The notes beneath the pieces were generated by a model. The model was given only the letters and a program-made list of their open reading frames with translations. It was not told where the DNA came from and did not search any database. A stretch of DNA of 64,000 bases from Bacteroidales bacterium. Its GTDB lineage: Bacteria > Bacteroidota > Bacteroidia > Bacteroidales > Muribaculaceae. Each line of letters opens with the position of its first letter. Position 1 is the stretch's first letter. Positions 24,052 to 32,429 of the stretch are shown one piece after another. The stretch is from assembly GCA_004555955.1 (NCBI GenBank), contig SFJG01000002.1:9021-73020 (forward strand). Direction: 5' to 3'. The translations under genes and the position numbers were made by a program.

Positions 24052-25485
24052 ATGAAGAAAGTAGTTTTATACATTACAGTGAGTCTGATGGCAACGTCGT
24101 GTGCCTTCTCGTCGAAAACGTCGGCGGGAGAAGGTGGCGGCGAAGTTACCGGAGTACGAGGTACAGCGCTCGGCGAGCCAACACCCTACGGGATGGTGCT
24201 TGTCGACCGCGGTTCGATGAAGATGGGACCCAACGAAGACGATTCGACTTGGAACATCAAGGCGAATCCCAATGGCATGTCGGTAGAATCGTTTTGGATG
24301 GACGAAACGGAAATTACCAATGCCAAGTATAAGCAATTCGTGCTTTGGGTGCGCGACTCGATTATCCGCGAGCGTCTTGCCGACCCCGCATACGGTGGCG
24401 ACGAAGAGTTTAAGATTGAGGAAGACAAAGAAGGCAATCCGATAACTCCTCACCTTAACTGGAAGAAGCCCATTCCATGGCGAAATCCGTCGGAAGACGA
24501 GCAGCGCGCCATTGCCAGCGTGTATCGCTACAACCCGATTTCGGGAGTGTGGGAACTCGACCCTACGCAGATGAATTATCGCTACGAAATCTATAATCTC
24601 ACCGCCGCGGCAAAACGTAAGAATCGCCTCGACCCGGCAACGCGCGTCTACAACACCGATGTGCCGGTAAGCGACGAAATGCCGATGATTTCGAAGGATA
24701 CAGCCTTTATTAACGACAACGGCGACATTGTGCGCGAAACCGTCACTCGCCGACTCACAGGCAACTACGATTTCTTGAATACTTATATTGTAAATATTTA
24801 TCCCGACACTACGGCGTGGATTAACGACTTCGACAATGCCTACAACGAGCCTTATACGCGTATGTATTTCTCGCATCCCGGGTATGCCGACTATCCCGTT
24901 GTCGGTGTCAGCTGGGAGCAGGCGAATGCTTTCGCCAATTGGCGCACAGACTATTTGCGTCGTTCGATTGGCAAACAAGGCGCATACATCGAGCCTTATC
25001 GCTTGCCGACCGAGGCTGAATGGGAGTTTGCCGCTCGTGTAGGTAAAGAAGCCAACAAATATCCATGGGAGGGCGATTTCCCCATCTCCGATAGCGGTTG
25101 CTTCTATGCCAACCTTAAGCCCGGCGACGGTAACTACATTAAGGACGGCAATCTTATTACGTCGAAAGTCGGTACCTACGACCCGAACGACTTCGGTCTC
25201 TACGACATGGCTGGTAACGTCAGCGAATGGACGTCGACAGCCTACACCGAGAGCATTGACCGACTCACAAACGACATTAACCCCGAATATCGCTATAATG
25301 CCGCCAAGGAAGACCCTTATAAGGCTAAACGAAAAATCGTCAGAGGCGGTTCGTGGAAAGACATTGCACACAACGTGCGCGCCGACTTGCGCATGTGGGA
25401 ATATCAAAACGAGCAACGCTCTTACATCGGTTTCCGTTGCGTCAGAACGCAAGTGGGTTTTGCTAAAGGTCGTAAAAAGAAATAA
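24052..25485 (+). CDS. gldK: Type IX secretion lipoprotein GldK/PorK
   Basis: A 477-residue lipoprotein with lipobox LMATSC (Cys17) and a sulfatase-modifying-factor (FGE-like) domain: MVLVDRGSMKMGPNEDDS, then ESFWMDETEITNAKYKQF, VVGVSWEQANAFANWRTDY, and GLYDMAGNVSEWTS and KIVRGGSWKD. In type IX secretion GldK and GldN form the periplasmic ring under the outer membrane. The catalytic cysteines of real formylglycine-generating enzymes are not expected here. It sits between porP and gldL (27 bp apart) in one operon. Confidence 0.93.
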   Translation: MKKVVLYITVSLMATSCAFSSKTSAGEGGGEVTGVRGTALGEPTPYGMVLVDRGSMKMGPNEDDSTWNIKANPNGMSVESFWMDETEITNAKYKQFVLWVRDSIIRERLADPAYGGDEEFKIEEDKEGNPITPHLNWKKPIPWRNPSEDEQRAIASVYRYNPISGVWELDPTQMNYRYEIYNLTAAAKRKNRLDPATRVYNTDVPVSDEMPMISKDTAFINDNGDIVRETVTRRLTGNYDFLNTYIVNIYPDTTAWINDFDNAYNEPYTRMYFSHPGYADYPVVGVSWEQANAFANWRTDYLRRSIGKQGAYIEPYRLPTEAEWEFAARVGKEANKYPWEGDFPISDSGCFYANLKPGDGNYIKDGNLITSKVGTYDPNDFGLYDMAGNVSEWTSTAYTESIDRLTNDINPEYRYNAAKEDPYKAKRKIVRGGSWKDIAHNVRADLRMWEYQNEQRSYIGFRCVRTQVGFAKGRKKK

Positions 25486-25512
25486 TTTCAGAACAAATAA
25501 AATTGCTACAAA

Positions 25513-26454
25513 ATGGGCAAAATTAAGAAATATAAAAACAGCGTAGAAGCCTTCCTTTCAGGCGAAAAGGGACAAAGGTTCTTCAACTTTGCATATAGTA
25601 TCGGTGCTGCCGTCGTTATTTGGGGTGCTTTGTTCAAGATTTTGCACCTTCCCGGCGGCAACGCATTGCTCTCAATCGGTATGGGTACGGAGGTGTTGAT
25701 GTTCGTCTTGACAGCGTTCGACCGTCCGCCCAAAGAATATCATTGGGAAGAAGTTTTCCCGGTGTTGTCGTCCAACAACCCTGAAGACCGTCCCGACTTT
25801 ACCGGGGGTGGCGGCGGTGCTGTAATCGTTGGCGGTGGCGGCGAAGCTCTCAGCGGCGAAGCAGCCGAGGGTGGCACAATCACCATCAATGGCGCAGGTG
25901 CCGGCACGGCAGGCGTTGTGGCTGGTGTGGCAGGCAATGTTGAAGGAATGACCGACGTCAACGAGCAATATGTTACGCAAGTGGCTGCCATCAATGAGCA
26001 AATGGAGCAACTTCGTCAAACCACCGAAGCGCTCAATCACGTTTCGTCGGTGTTGCTCGAAAGCTATCGCGCTATTACCGACAACTCGGAAAACATCACC
26101 TCAAGTTCGACCGGCTACGTTGAACAAATGACCAGCTTGAACCGCAACATTGCCGGACTGAACACAATCTACGAAATTCAGTTGAAGAGCATTTCATCGC
26201 AACTCGACAATATCGACAAGGTCAACCAAGGACTCAAGGCAATAAGCCATATGTATGAGCAATCGGCTTCGGAGAGCAACCGCTACTGCGAAGAAACGCA
26301 CAAGATGGCTCAATATATGCAGCAACTCAACTCGGTCTACGAGAAGATGATAACAGCGATGACAATCAATATGTATCGACCGATGGTAAACCCCGACGAC
26401 TTGACGCCCCGTCAGCCGCAAGCGCCCGCCGCCGATACCGATAATAACCAATAG
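25513..26454 (+). CDS. gldL: Type IX secretion motor protein GldL/PorL
   Basis: A 313-residue inner-membrane protein. Two N-terminal helices (about 22-40 and 50-70) carry the core signature RFFNFAYSIGAAVVIWGALF, with a glutamate in the second helix region (GTEVLMFVLTAF) expected in the proton path. GldL and GldM form the 5:2 rotary motor that drives type IX secretion. The C-terminal part (about 150-290) is a long coiled coil. Between them, residues about 97-140 are an odd Gly/Ala-rich spacer (GGGGGAVIVGGGG, GAGAGTAGVVAGVAG). Operon: 27 bp after gldK, 15 bp before gldM. Confidence 0.93.
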   Translation: MGKIKKYKNSVEAFLSGEKGQRFFNFAYSIGAAVVIWGALFKILHLPGGNALLSIGMGTEVLMFVLTAFDRPPKEYHWEEVFPVLSSNNPEDRPDFTGGGGGAVIVGGGGEALSGEAAEGGTITINGAGAGTAGVVAGVAGNVEGMTDVNEQYVTQVAAINEQMEQLRQTTEALNHVSSVLLESYRAITDNSENITSSSTGYVEQMTSLNRNIAGLNTIYEIQLKSISSQLDNIDKVNQGLKAISHMYEQSASESNRYCEETHKMAQYMQQLNSVYEKMITAMTINMYRPMVNPDDLTPRQPQAPAADTDNNQ

Positions 26455-26469
26455 CGATTCAATTAGACT

Positions 26470-28038
26470 ATGGGTCAAAACGGAAACGTAACAAGGATGT
26501 CCCCACGTCAGAAGATGATTAACTTGATGTACATCGTTCTGACGGCAATGCTGGCGCTCAACGTCTCCAGCGATGTGCTCAACGGGTTCAGTCTCGTTGA
26601 GGGTGGTCTCGTCCGTACTAACGAAAACGTCAGCGACCGTAATACTGCTCTTTACCTCAAACTCGAGGATTTCACAAAAAAGAATCCGCAAAAAGGGCGT
26701 GTTTGGTACGAAAAAGCAACCGATGTAAGACTAAAAACGATGAAACTTTACGCTTACATCGATTCTCTGAAGTTGGCAATCGTCAAGGATGTCGACGGTG
26801 AGAATGCCGACGTTGAAAATATCGTTGAGAAAGACAATCTCGAAGCTTCGTCGAAAATTATGATTACGTATCGTAACGGCGTCAAGCTGAAAGCGAAAAT
26901 GGCGGAATACAGTAAGTATATTTCGCAATTTGTAACCGATACGGCAAAATGTAGGACCATCGTCAAGGCGCTTTCGACAGAGCCTATCGTGCTCAAAGAC
27001 AGCCAAATGGTGCGTGTGCCATGGGAAATCGGTATGTTCGAGAATATGCCCGTTGTGGCAGCCGTTACGTTGCTTACCAAGATACAAAACGATGTGCTTT
27101 TTGCCGAAGGCGAGGCTCTATCGGCGCTTCTCACCAACGTTGATGCCAACGACGTGAGGGTTAACCAGATGGAGGCATTCGTTATCCCGAATTCGCGACT
27201 CGTAATGCGTGGCGGTAAGTATAGCGCCGACATCGTGCTTGCCGCGGTTGACACAACGCAACGCCCGGCAATCTACATCAACGGACAGCGTCTTGCTCCA
27301 AACGTACGCACCTACGAGGTAGGTACAGGTAAAGTCGGCAACTTTAACTATACCGGCTACTTGGAAGTGGTTCGCGGCGACGGTACGACAGCAAAATACG
27401 ATTTCAAGTCGGACTACACCGTAATCGAGCCGATGGCAACCGTTTCGGCGACGATGATGAATGTGCTCTATGCCGGCATCAACAACCCGATAAGCATTGC
27501 CGTGCCCGGTGTGGCTCAGAACGCCATATCGGCAACGATGACCAATGGAACGCTTACGCGCAACGGCGATAGTTGGTCGGCACATCCTACGAAGGTCGGC
27601 GCCGAATGCGTTATCACCGTGACGGCAACGATGGACGGCCGTGCCCAAACCGTGGCTACTACATCGTTCCGCGTGCGCAAACTTCCGGACCCGATGCCCT
27701 ACATCGCTTACAAAGACTCGAAGGGCAACGAGATGCGCTACAAAGGTTCGAAGCCATTTGCCAAGACTTTGTTGCTCGCCACCGACGGCATCGAAGCTGC
27801 TATCGACGACGACTTGCTTAACGTGCAGTATCGCGTGATTTCGTTCGAGACTGTCGTGTTCGACTCTATGGGTAACGCAATCCCCGAAACCTCCGACGGC
27901 TCGAAATTCTCAGAGCGTCAGAAGAACAGTTTCCGCCGACTCTCGCGCGGCAAACGCTTCTACATTTCGCGCGTCAAAGCTGTCGGCCCCGACGGTATTA
28001 CTCGCGACCTCGCTCCGATGGAAGTGATTGTTAACTAA
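26470..28038 (+). CDS. gldM: Type IX secretion motor protein GldM/PorM
   Basis: A 522-residue protein with one N-terminal helix (about 17-36, MINLMYIVLTAMLALNVSS) and a long periplasmic part made of several beta-rich domains. It pairs with GldL as the central shaft of the motor and contacts the GldK-GldN ring. Family marks: SPRQKMINLMYIVLTAMLAL at the N-terminus, and the C-terminal VRKLPDPMPYIAYKDSKGNE. Length fits the family. Operon order is conserved. Confidence 0.94.
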   Translation: MGQNGNVTRMSPRQKMINLMYIVLTAMLALNVSSDVLNGFSLVEGGLVRTNENVSDRNTALYLKLEDFTKKNPQKGRVWYEKATDVRLKTMKLYAYIDSLKLAIVKDVDGENADVENIVEKDNLEASSKIMITYRNGVKLKAKMAEYSKYISQFVTDTAKCRTIVKALSTEPIVLKDSQMVRVPWEIGMFENMPVVAAVTLLTKIQNDVLFAEGEALSALLTNVDANDVRVNQMEAFVIPNSRLVMRGGKYSADIVLAAVDTTQRPAIYINGQRLAPNVRTYEVGTGKVGNFNYTGYLEVVRGDGTTAKYDFKSDYTVIEPMATVSATMMNVLYAGINNPISIAVPGVAQNAISATMTNGTLTRNGDSWSAHPTKVGAECVITVTATMDGRAQTVATTSFRVRKLPDPMPYIAYKDSKGNEMRYKGSKPFAKTLLLATDGIEAAIDDDLLNVQYRVISFETVVFDSMGNAIPETSDGSKFSERQKNSFRRLSRGKRFYISRVKAVGPDGITRDLAPMEVIVN

Positions 28039-28068
28039 TTTGTTGATTGATAATACATACCACTATAT

Positions 28069-29253
28069 ATGAAAAGTTTAAAATTAATTCTCACTGCATT
28101 GCTTTTGGCGAGCGTTGCGCTCCCCGGATTCAGCCAAGTAGTCCGCAAGAAAGACAAGAAGGAAACCAAGGACAGTTCTACAGGTGTGACCTTCCGCATG
28201 AAAGAATTCTACGAGGAAACTCCCGAATCGGAGGCTAACCTTATGTGGATGAAAGTTATATATCGCCAACTCGACTTGAATCAAATCGAGAATATGCCGC
28301 TTTACTATCCCGAGGAACCTACTGAAAATCAGCAGAGCCTTTTCCGCTTGATAATGAAACTGCTGACCGCCGGCGAACTCAAAGCCTACGAGTATCTCGA
28401 TGGCCGCGAGGTGTTCAACGAGCAATATCAAATCAAAGTGGGCGAGACCCTCGACCGTTTCCACATTATCTATAAAGAAGCCAAAGGCAGTACGGAGAAA
28501 AATCCGAAATACGAAGTCGAAGAGAGCGATGTCCCTTCGAACGAAGTGCTGAGTTACTACATAATCGAGCGCTGGGAGTTTAACAGCAACGAGAACCGTA
28601 TGAAGAGTACCGTTGAGGCAATTTGCCCCGTGTTGCACCGCTCTGATGACTTCGTCGGCGAGCCGATTCGCTACCCGATGTTCTGGCTCAAGCTTGCCGA
28701 CATTCGCCCCTATCTGACGCAGCAAAACATCTTCGTCGACGATGACAACAACTTGGCAAAATACACCTTCGACGATTTCTTCCAACTTGGTATGTATAAA
28801 GGCGAAATCTATAAAACTCGCAACCTTCGCAATCGCACGCTTATGCAGATGTTCCCCGACCCGGACGACCTCAAGCATGCTCAAGACAGCATCGAAAACC
28901 GTCTCAAGGCTTTCGACAAAGATTTGTGGGTGCCGACGCGCGAAGAACTCGAAGCACGCCGCGAAGCCGAAGAGGCTGCTCGTCTTCGTGCCGAAGGTAA
29001 GTCGGACGACATCGTTGTGAAAGACCGCGATGGCGGCGACTCCAACGACACCGACGAGGTGGCTGCCGAGCCGGAGGAAACAACCAAATCGGCTAAAAAC
29101 AAACGCTCTTCGTCGAAATCTTCAAAGAAAGAAACGACAAAGAAAGAAACGACAAAGAAAGACGCCGACAAAAAGAAAAAGGCAAAACCAAAGAAACCGG
29201 CAGGCACGAGCTCCAAATCGAATGCAGTTCGCTCCGTTCGCCGCACGAAATAA
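28069..29253 (+). CDS. gldN: Type IX secretion ring protein GldN/PorN with basic C-terminal tail
   Basis: A 394-residue periplasmic protein with a signal peptide (1-23, ASVALPGFSQ). The GldN core includes RMKEFYEETPESEANLMWMK near 44, IIERWEFNSNENRM, RSDDFVGEPIRYPMFWL and DDFFQLGMYKGEIYKTRNL. It forms the ring with GldK. From about residue 316 it extends into a low-complexity tail: an acidic DGGDSNDTDEVAAEPEE part, then Lys/Ser/Thr repeats (SSKKETTKKETTKKDADKKK) to the C-terminus. This basic tail is much longer than is usual for the family. It ends the six-gene operon, with a terminator after it. Confidence 0.92.
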   Translation: MKSLKLILTALLLASVALPGFSQVVRKKDKKETKDSSTGVTFRMKEFYEETPESEANLMWMKVIYRQLDLNQIENMPLYYPEEPTENQQSLFRLIMKLLTAGELKAYEYLDGREVFNEQYQIKVGETLDRFHIIYKEAKGSTEKNPKYEVEESDVPSNEVLSYYIIERWEFNSNENRMKSTVEAICPVLHRSDDFVGEPIRYPMFWLKLADIRPYLTQQNIFVDDDNNLAKYTFDDFFQLGMYKGEIYKTRNLRNRTLMQMFPDPDDLKHAQDSIENRLKAFDKDLWVPTREELEARREAEEAARLRAEGKSDDIVVKDRDGGDSNDTDEVAAEPEETTKSAKNKRSSSKSSKKETTKKETTKKDADKKKKAKPKKPAGTSSKSNAVRSVRRTK

Positions 29254-29272
29254 CATAGACCGACAACCAAAC

Positions 29273-29310
29273 CAAAAGTCTCGCCGAGCAACCGCTTCGC
29301 GGGACTTTTG
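29273..29310 (+). terminator. Terminator of the type IX secretion operon
   Basis: Perfect arms CAAAAGTC (29273-29280) and GACTTTTG (29303-29310) with further pairing in the loop; the 3' arm supplies the T-run. It lies 20 bp after gldN. Confidence 0.7.
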
Positions 29311-29350
29311 TCACATAAACGGGCTTGATTGTGATATTTATTAAACTTTT

Positions 29351-29382
29351 TTGGCATATTTCATTAAAAAGTTATATATTTG
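29351..29382 (+). promoter_or_regulatory. Promoter of nfnAB
   Basis: TTG (29351-29353), a 21-bp spacer, TATATTTG (29375-29382). It gives a leader of about 65 nt before the ATG at 29456. Confidence 0.7.
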
Positions 29383-29455
29383 TATCGAAAAGCGATTTGT
29401 CGTTGATAAGTCGCTTATTTTTAGTAATACAAACAACTAACATAAATAATTAGCA

Positions 29456-30250
29456 ATGAATCTAATAGTAAGCAAGCGGCATTTCTCTGAGAAAGTTGTA
29501 CAACTTGTCGTAGAGGCGCCGCTGATAGCGAAATCGCGTCGTGCGGGGCATTTCGTGATTGTTCGCGCAGATGAGCATGGCGAACGAATTCCATTGACGA
29601 TTGCCGACTCCGATGTCGAAAAAGGCACAATTACCTTGGTCGTACAAGCCGTGGGTGCCTCGTCTGCAAAGATTTGCGGGAAGGAATCCGGCGAATATCT
29701 CCACGACGTGGTAGGTCCGTTGGGTCAGGCAACGCATATAAAGAATTATGGCACTGTGGTGTGTTGCGGTGGTGGTGTCGGTGTGGCACCGCTATTGCCG
29801 ATTATCCGAGCGATGAAAGCTGCCGGCAATCGCGTTGTCAGCGTGTTGGCAGGCCGTACGAAAGACCTTATTATCTTAGAGGATGAGGTCCGTGCATCGT
29901 CGGACGAGGTCGTAATTATGACCGACGACGGCTCTTACGGCACTAAGGGCTTGGTCACTGCCGGCGTTGAGTCGGTAATTAATCGCGAAAAAGTTGATTT
30001 GGTAGTTACTATCGGTCCGGCGATTATGATGAAGTTTGTGGCGCTGTTGACGAAGAAATATGAGGTGCCGACGATGTGTTCGCTCAACACCATTATGGTC
30101 GACGGCACGGGGATGTGTGGCGCTTGCCGTGTTACGGTTGGCGGTAAAACGAAATTTGTATGTATTGACGGACCGGAATTTGATGCTCATCAAGTAGATT
30201 TCGATGAAATGATGATGCGTCTGCATTCTTACGACGACGAAAAGAAGTAA
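29456..30250 (+). CDS. nfnA: NfnA: NADH-dependent ferredoxin-NADP reductase small subunit
   Basis: A 264-residue flavoprotein of the dihydroorotate dehydrogenase electron-transfer (PyrK-like) family: FAD-binding barrel (about 1-95, with IPLTIAD and GHFVIVR), NAD-binding domain (CCGGGVGVAPLLPIIRAMK about 102-120) and a C-terminal [2Fe-2S] site in GTGMCGACRVTVGGKTKFVC (about 218-237). With the larger subunit it forms the electron-bifurcating NADH-dependent reduced ferredoxin:NADP+ oxidoreductase (NfnAB), or the related sulfide dehydrogenase. The second gene starts 4 bp after the stop. No pyrD lies nearby, which argues against PyrK. Confidence 0.87.
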   Translation: MNLIVSKRHFSEKVVQLVVEAPLIAKSRRAGHFVIVRADEHGERIPLTIADSDVEKGTITLVVQAVGASSAKICGKESGEYLHDVVGPLGQATHIKNYGTVVCCGGGVGVAPLLPIIRAMKAAGNRVVSVLAGRTKDLIILEDEVRASSDEVVIMTDDGSYGTKGLVTAGVESVINREKVDLVVTIGPAIMMKFVALLTKKYEVPTMCSLNTIMVDGTGMCGACRVTVGGKTKFVCIDGPEFDAHQVDFDEMMMRLHSYDDEKK

Positions 30251-30254
30251 CGCT

Positions 30255-31724
30255 ATGGACGAAAAAGAGATATTGTCTGCTCACCGTGCAGAGCCTTGGC
30301 GCGAGGAATTGCGTAAGGCAAAATCGGCAAAAGAACGTACGCAACAGCCCCGCGTAAAGATGCGCGAACTGAGTCCTGACTATCGCGTGACGTGCAACGA
30401 GGAGGTCAATCAGGGTCTGACTGTCGAAATGGCAGTCGCCGAAGCCGGTCGCTGCCTCGACTGTCCCGACCCGCAATGCATCACGGGTTGTCCGGTGGGC
30501 ATTGAGATTCCCACGTTTATTAAAAACGTGGAGCGAGGCAATTTCCGCGAAGCCGCGCTGACCATCAAGCGTACGAGTGCACTTCCGGCAGTGTGTGGAC
30601 GTGTGTGTCCGCAAGAGAAGCAATGCGAAAGCAAGTGTATCCACAAAAAAATGAAAAAAGAGCCGGTGGCAATCGGCTATCTCGAACGCTTTGTTGCCGA
30701 CTATGAGCGCGAAAACGGCGAATCGGGTGTGCCCGAAGTTGCTGCGCCGAACGGGATAAAGGTGGCTGTCGTTGGTAGCGGTCCTGCGGGATTGGCATTC
30801 TGCGGCGATATGGCAAAACTCGGCTACGACGTGACTGTCTTCGAAGCGCTTCACGAAATCGGCGGCGTGCTCAAATACGGTATCCCCGAATTCCGCTTGC
30901 CGAACAAGATTGTCGACGTCGAAATAGACGGCTTGCGCAAGTTGGGTGTTAAGTTTGAGACGAACTGTATTGTGGGCAAGACGTTGAGCTACGACGACCT
31001 TCACGAAATGGGCTTCCGCGGCATCTTCGTCGCTTCGGGAGCCGGTTTGCCCCGATTTATGAATATTCCCGGCGAAAATCTTATCGGCGTGATGTCGAGC
31101 AACGAATATCTGACTCGCGTAAACCTTATGGAGGCGGCAAGGCAGGACAGCGACACTCCGGTGCTTCATGGCAAGAACGTAGCCGTTATCGGCGGCGGTA
31201 ATACTGCGATGGATTCGGTGCGTACGGCTCGCCGTAACGGGGCAGACAACGTGATGCTTGTCTATCGTCGTTCGGAGGAAGAGATGCCGGCGCGTCTCGA
31301 AGAGGTTAAGCACGCAAAAGAAGAGGGTATCCACTTTATGACTCTTAGCAATCCGGTTGAATATCTTGGCAATGAGAAGGGCCACGTTACGGCAATGCGC
31401 GTGCAACGTATGGAGTTGGGAGAGCCCGACGCCAGCGGACGCCGCTCGCCTGTGCCCATCGAAGGCGCAATCGACGAGGTTCCGGTCGATTTAGTGATTG
31501 TTAGTGTTGGTGTTTCGCCTAATCCGTTGATTCCTAATGCTATACCTGAACTGGAAGTGAGTCGTCGCGGTACTATTGTTGTCAGCGAAGATACGATGCG
31601 CTCGTCGCTGGAAGATATCTATGCCGGAGGCGACATCGTTCGCGGAGGTGCGACCGTAATCCTTGCTATGGGTGACGGACGCCGTGCAGCTGCCAATATG
31701 CATGAAGCGCTCAAGCAAGCATAA
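30255..31724 (+). CDS. nfnB: NfnB: large subunit, glutamate-synthase-beta-like oxidoreductase
   Basis: A 489-residue protein. The N-terminal domain carries two [4Fe-4S] clusters: CLDCPDPQCITGCPVGIEIP (about 73-92) and CGRVCPQEKQCESKC (about 116-130). Two Rossmann folds follow for FAD (VAVVGSGPAGLAFCGDMAKL about 171-190) and NADPH (KNVAVIGGGNTAMDSVRTAR about 308-327), ending with DIYAGGDIVRGGATVILAMG. This layout is shared with the small subunit of glutamate synthase, but no large gltB subunit is near and NfnA is directly upstream, so NfnB is the better call. It balances NADH, ferredoxin and NADPH pools in anaerobes. Confidence 0.88.
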   Translation: MDEKEILSAHRAEPWREELRKAKSAKERTQQPRVKMRELSPDYRVTCNEEVNQGLTVEMAVAEAGRCLDCPDPQCITGCPVGIEIPTFIKNVERGNFREAALTIKRTSALPAVCGRVCPQEKQCESKCIHKKMKKEPVAIGYLERFVADYERENGESGVPEVAAPNGIKVAVVGSGPAGLAFCGDMAKLGYDVTVFEALHEIGGVLKYGIPEFRLPNKIVDVEIDGLRKLGVKFETNCIVGKTLSYDDLHEMGFRGIFVASGAGLPRFMNIPGENLIGVMSSNEYLTRVNLMEAARQDSDTPVLHGKNVAVIGGGNTAMDSVRTARRNGADNVMLVYRRSEEEMPARLEEVKHAKEEGIHFMTLSNPVEYLGNEKGHVTAMRVQRMELGEPDASGRRSPVPIEGAIDEVPVDLVIVSVGVSPNPLIPNAIPELEVSRRGTIVVSEDTMRSSLEDIYAGGDIVRGGATVILAMGDGRRAAANMHEALKQA

Positions 31725-31745
31725 AGGCTTGTAGAAAACAGCATA

Positions 31746-31786
31746 AAAAAACAGGTCGGACGAAGAAGTCTGACCTGTTTTTCTTT
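31746..31786. terminator. Bidirectional terminator between nfnB and ferritin
   Basis: Arms AAACAGGTC (31749-31757) and GACCTGTTT (31772-31780) have A-run before and T-run after, serving both convergent genes. Confidence 0.85.
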
Positions 31787-31806
31787 TCTTTTCTACTCAG
31801 CTGTGA

Positions 31807-32328
31807 TTATTCTTTTGTAGCAAGCGGAGCGGGTACGTTGTAGACGCGAGTAGCGAGTTCTTTGTCGAGTTGATAAAGACCGTATCCGTTGTCGCCGATG
31901 AGTTTGAGGTGGTCGATATACTCTTGAGCATTTTCTTCCTCTTCGACTTGCTCATCGATAAACCAAGTAAGCATGCTACGAGTAGCATAGTCTTTTTCTT
32001 CTTCGCTGATAGCATATAGGTTATTGATGAGAGCTGTCACTTTTTGCTCGTGAGCCAAAGTTTCTTTAAACACGTCGAGCGGACTATTCCATGTAGTCGG
32101 AACGGCATCGATAGGACGAAGGTTGATGCGACCGCCGCGGCTGTTTAAGTAGTTCATAAAGATTTCAGCGTGAGCTTGCTCTTCTTTGAATTGAACTTTA
32201 AACCAGTTAGCGAAACCGCTTTTGCCTTCTGCTTCGAAATAGGCTGCCATTGAGAGATAAAGGTATGCAGACCAGAACTCTGCATTGATTTGAGCATTTA
32301 ATGCTTCTTCTACGTTTTTACTAAGCAT
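31807..32328 (-). CDS. ftnA: Bacterial non-heme ferritin
   Basis: A 173-residue four-helix iron-storage protein. Ferroxidase ligands are visible: Glu17 in AEFWSAYLYLSMA, Glu and His in FKEEQAHAEIFMNYL (about 47-61), and Glu in FIDEQVEEEENA near 127. It lacks the central heme-binding Met of bacterioferritin. It oxidises Fe(II) and stores it as ferric mineral in the cytosol, protecting an anaerobe from iron-driven oxygen damage. Monocistronic, with a good promoter and shared terminator. Regulation by iron or OxyR is likely from known relatives but no operator is recognised. Confidence 0.95.
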   Translation of the reverse strand: MLSKNVEEALNAQINAEFWSAYLYLSMAAYFEAEGKSGFANWFKVQFKEEQAHAEIFMNYLNSRGGRINLRPIDAVPTTWNSPLDVFKETLAHEQKVTALINNLYAISEEEKDYATRSMLTWFIDEQVEEEENAQEYIDHLKLIGDNGYGLYQLDKELATRVYNVPAPLATKE

Positions 32329-32352
32329 ATTTCAAATATTTAAAATTTAGTG

Positions 32353-32384
32353 CAAATATACAATTTTGTCGTGGAAAACAACAA
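32353..32384 (-). promoter_or_regulatory. Ferritin promoter
   Basis: Minus strand TATATTTG (32360-32353) with TTG about 21 bp upstream (32384-32382). The -33 element overlaps the T-run of the terminator of the glycogen unit. Confidence 0.6.
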
Positions 32385-32420
32385 AAAAAATAGGTGCATT
32401 TAAGAAAAATGCACCTATTT
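32380..32420 (-). terminator. Terminator of the glycogen operon
   Basis: Perfect 14-bp arms AAATAGGTGCATTT (32388-32401) and its complement (32407-32420); on the minus strand the stem ends in a run of T. It lies 10 bp past the GH57 stop. Confidence 0.85.
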
Positions 32421-32429
32421 AACAAAGAT

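Noticed and set aside
29456..30250. Dihydroorotate dehydrogenase subunit PyrK
   Set aside because: The fold is shared, but there is no pyrD nearby and the partner gene is NfnB-like.
30255..31724. Glutamate synthase small subunit (gltD)
   Set aside because: The domain plan fits, but there is no large subunit and the adjacent PyrK-like gene makes NfnAB more likely.
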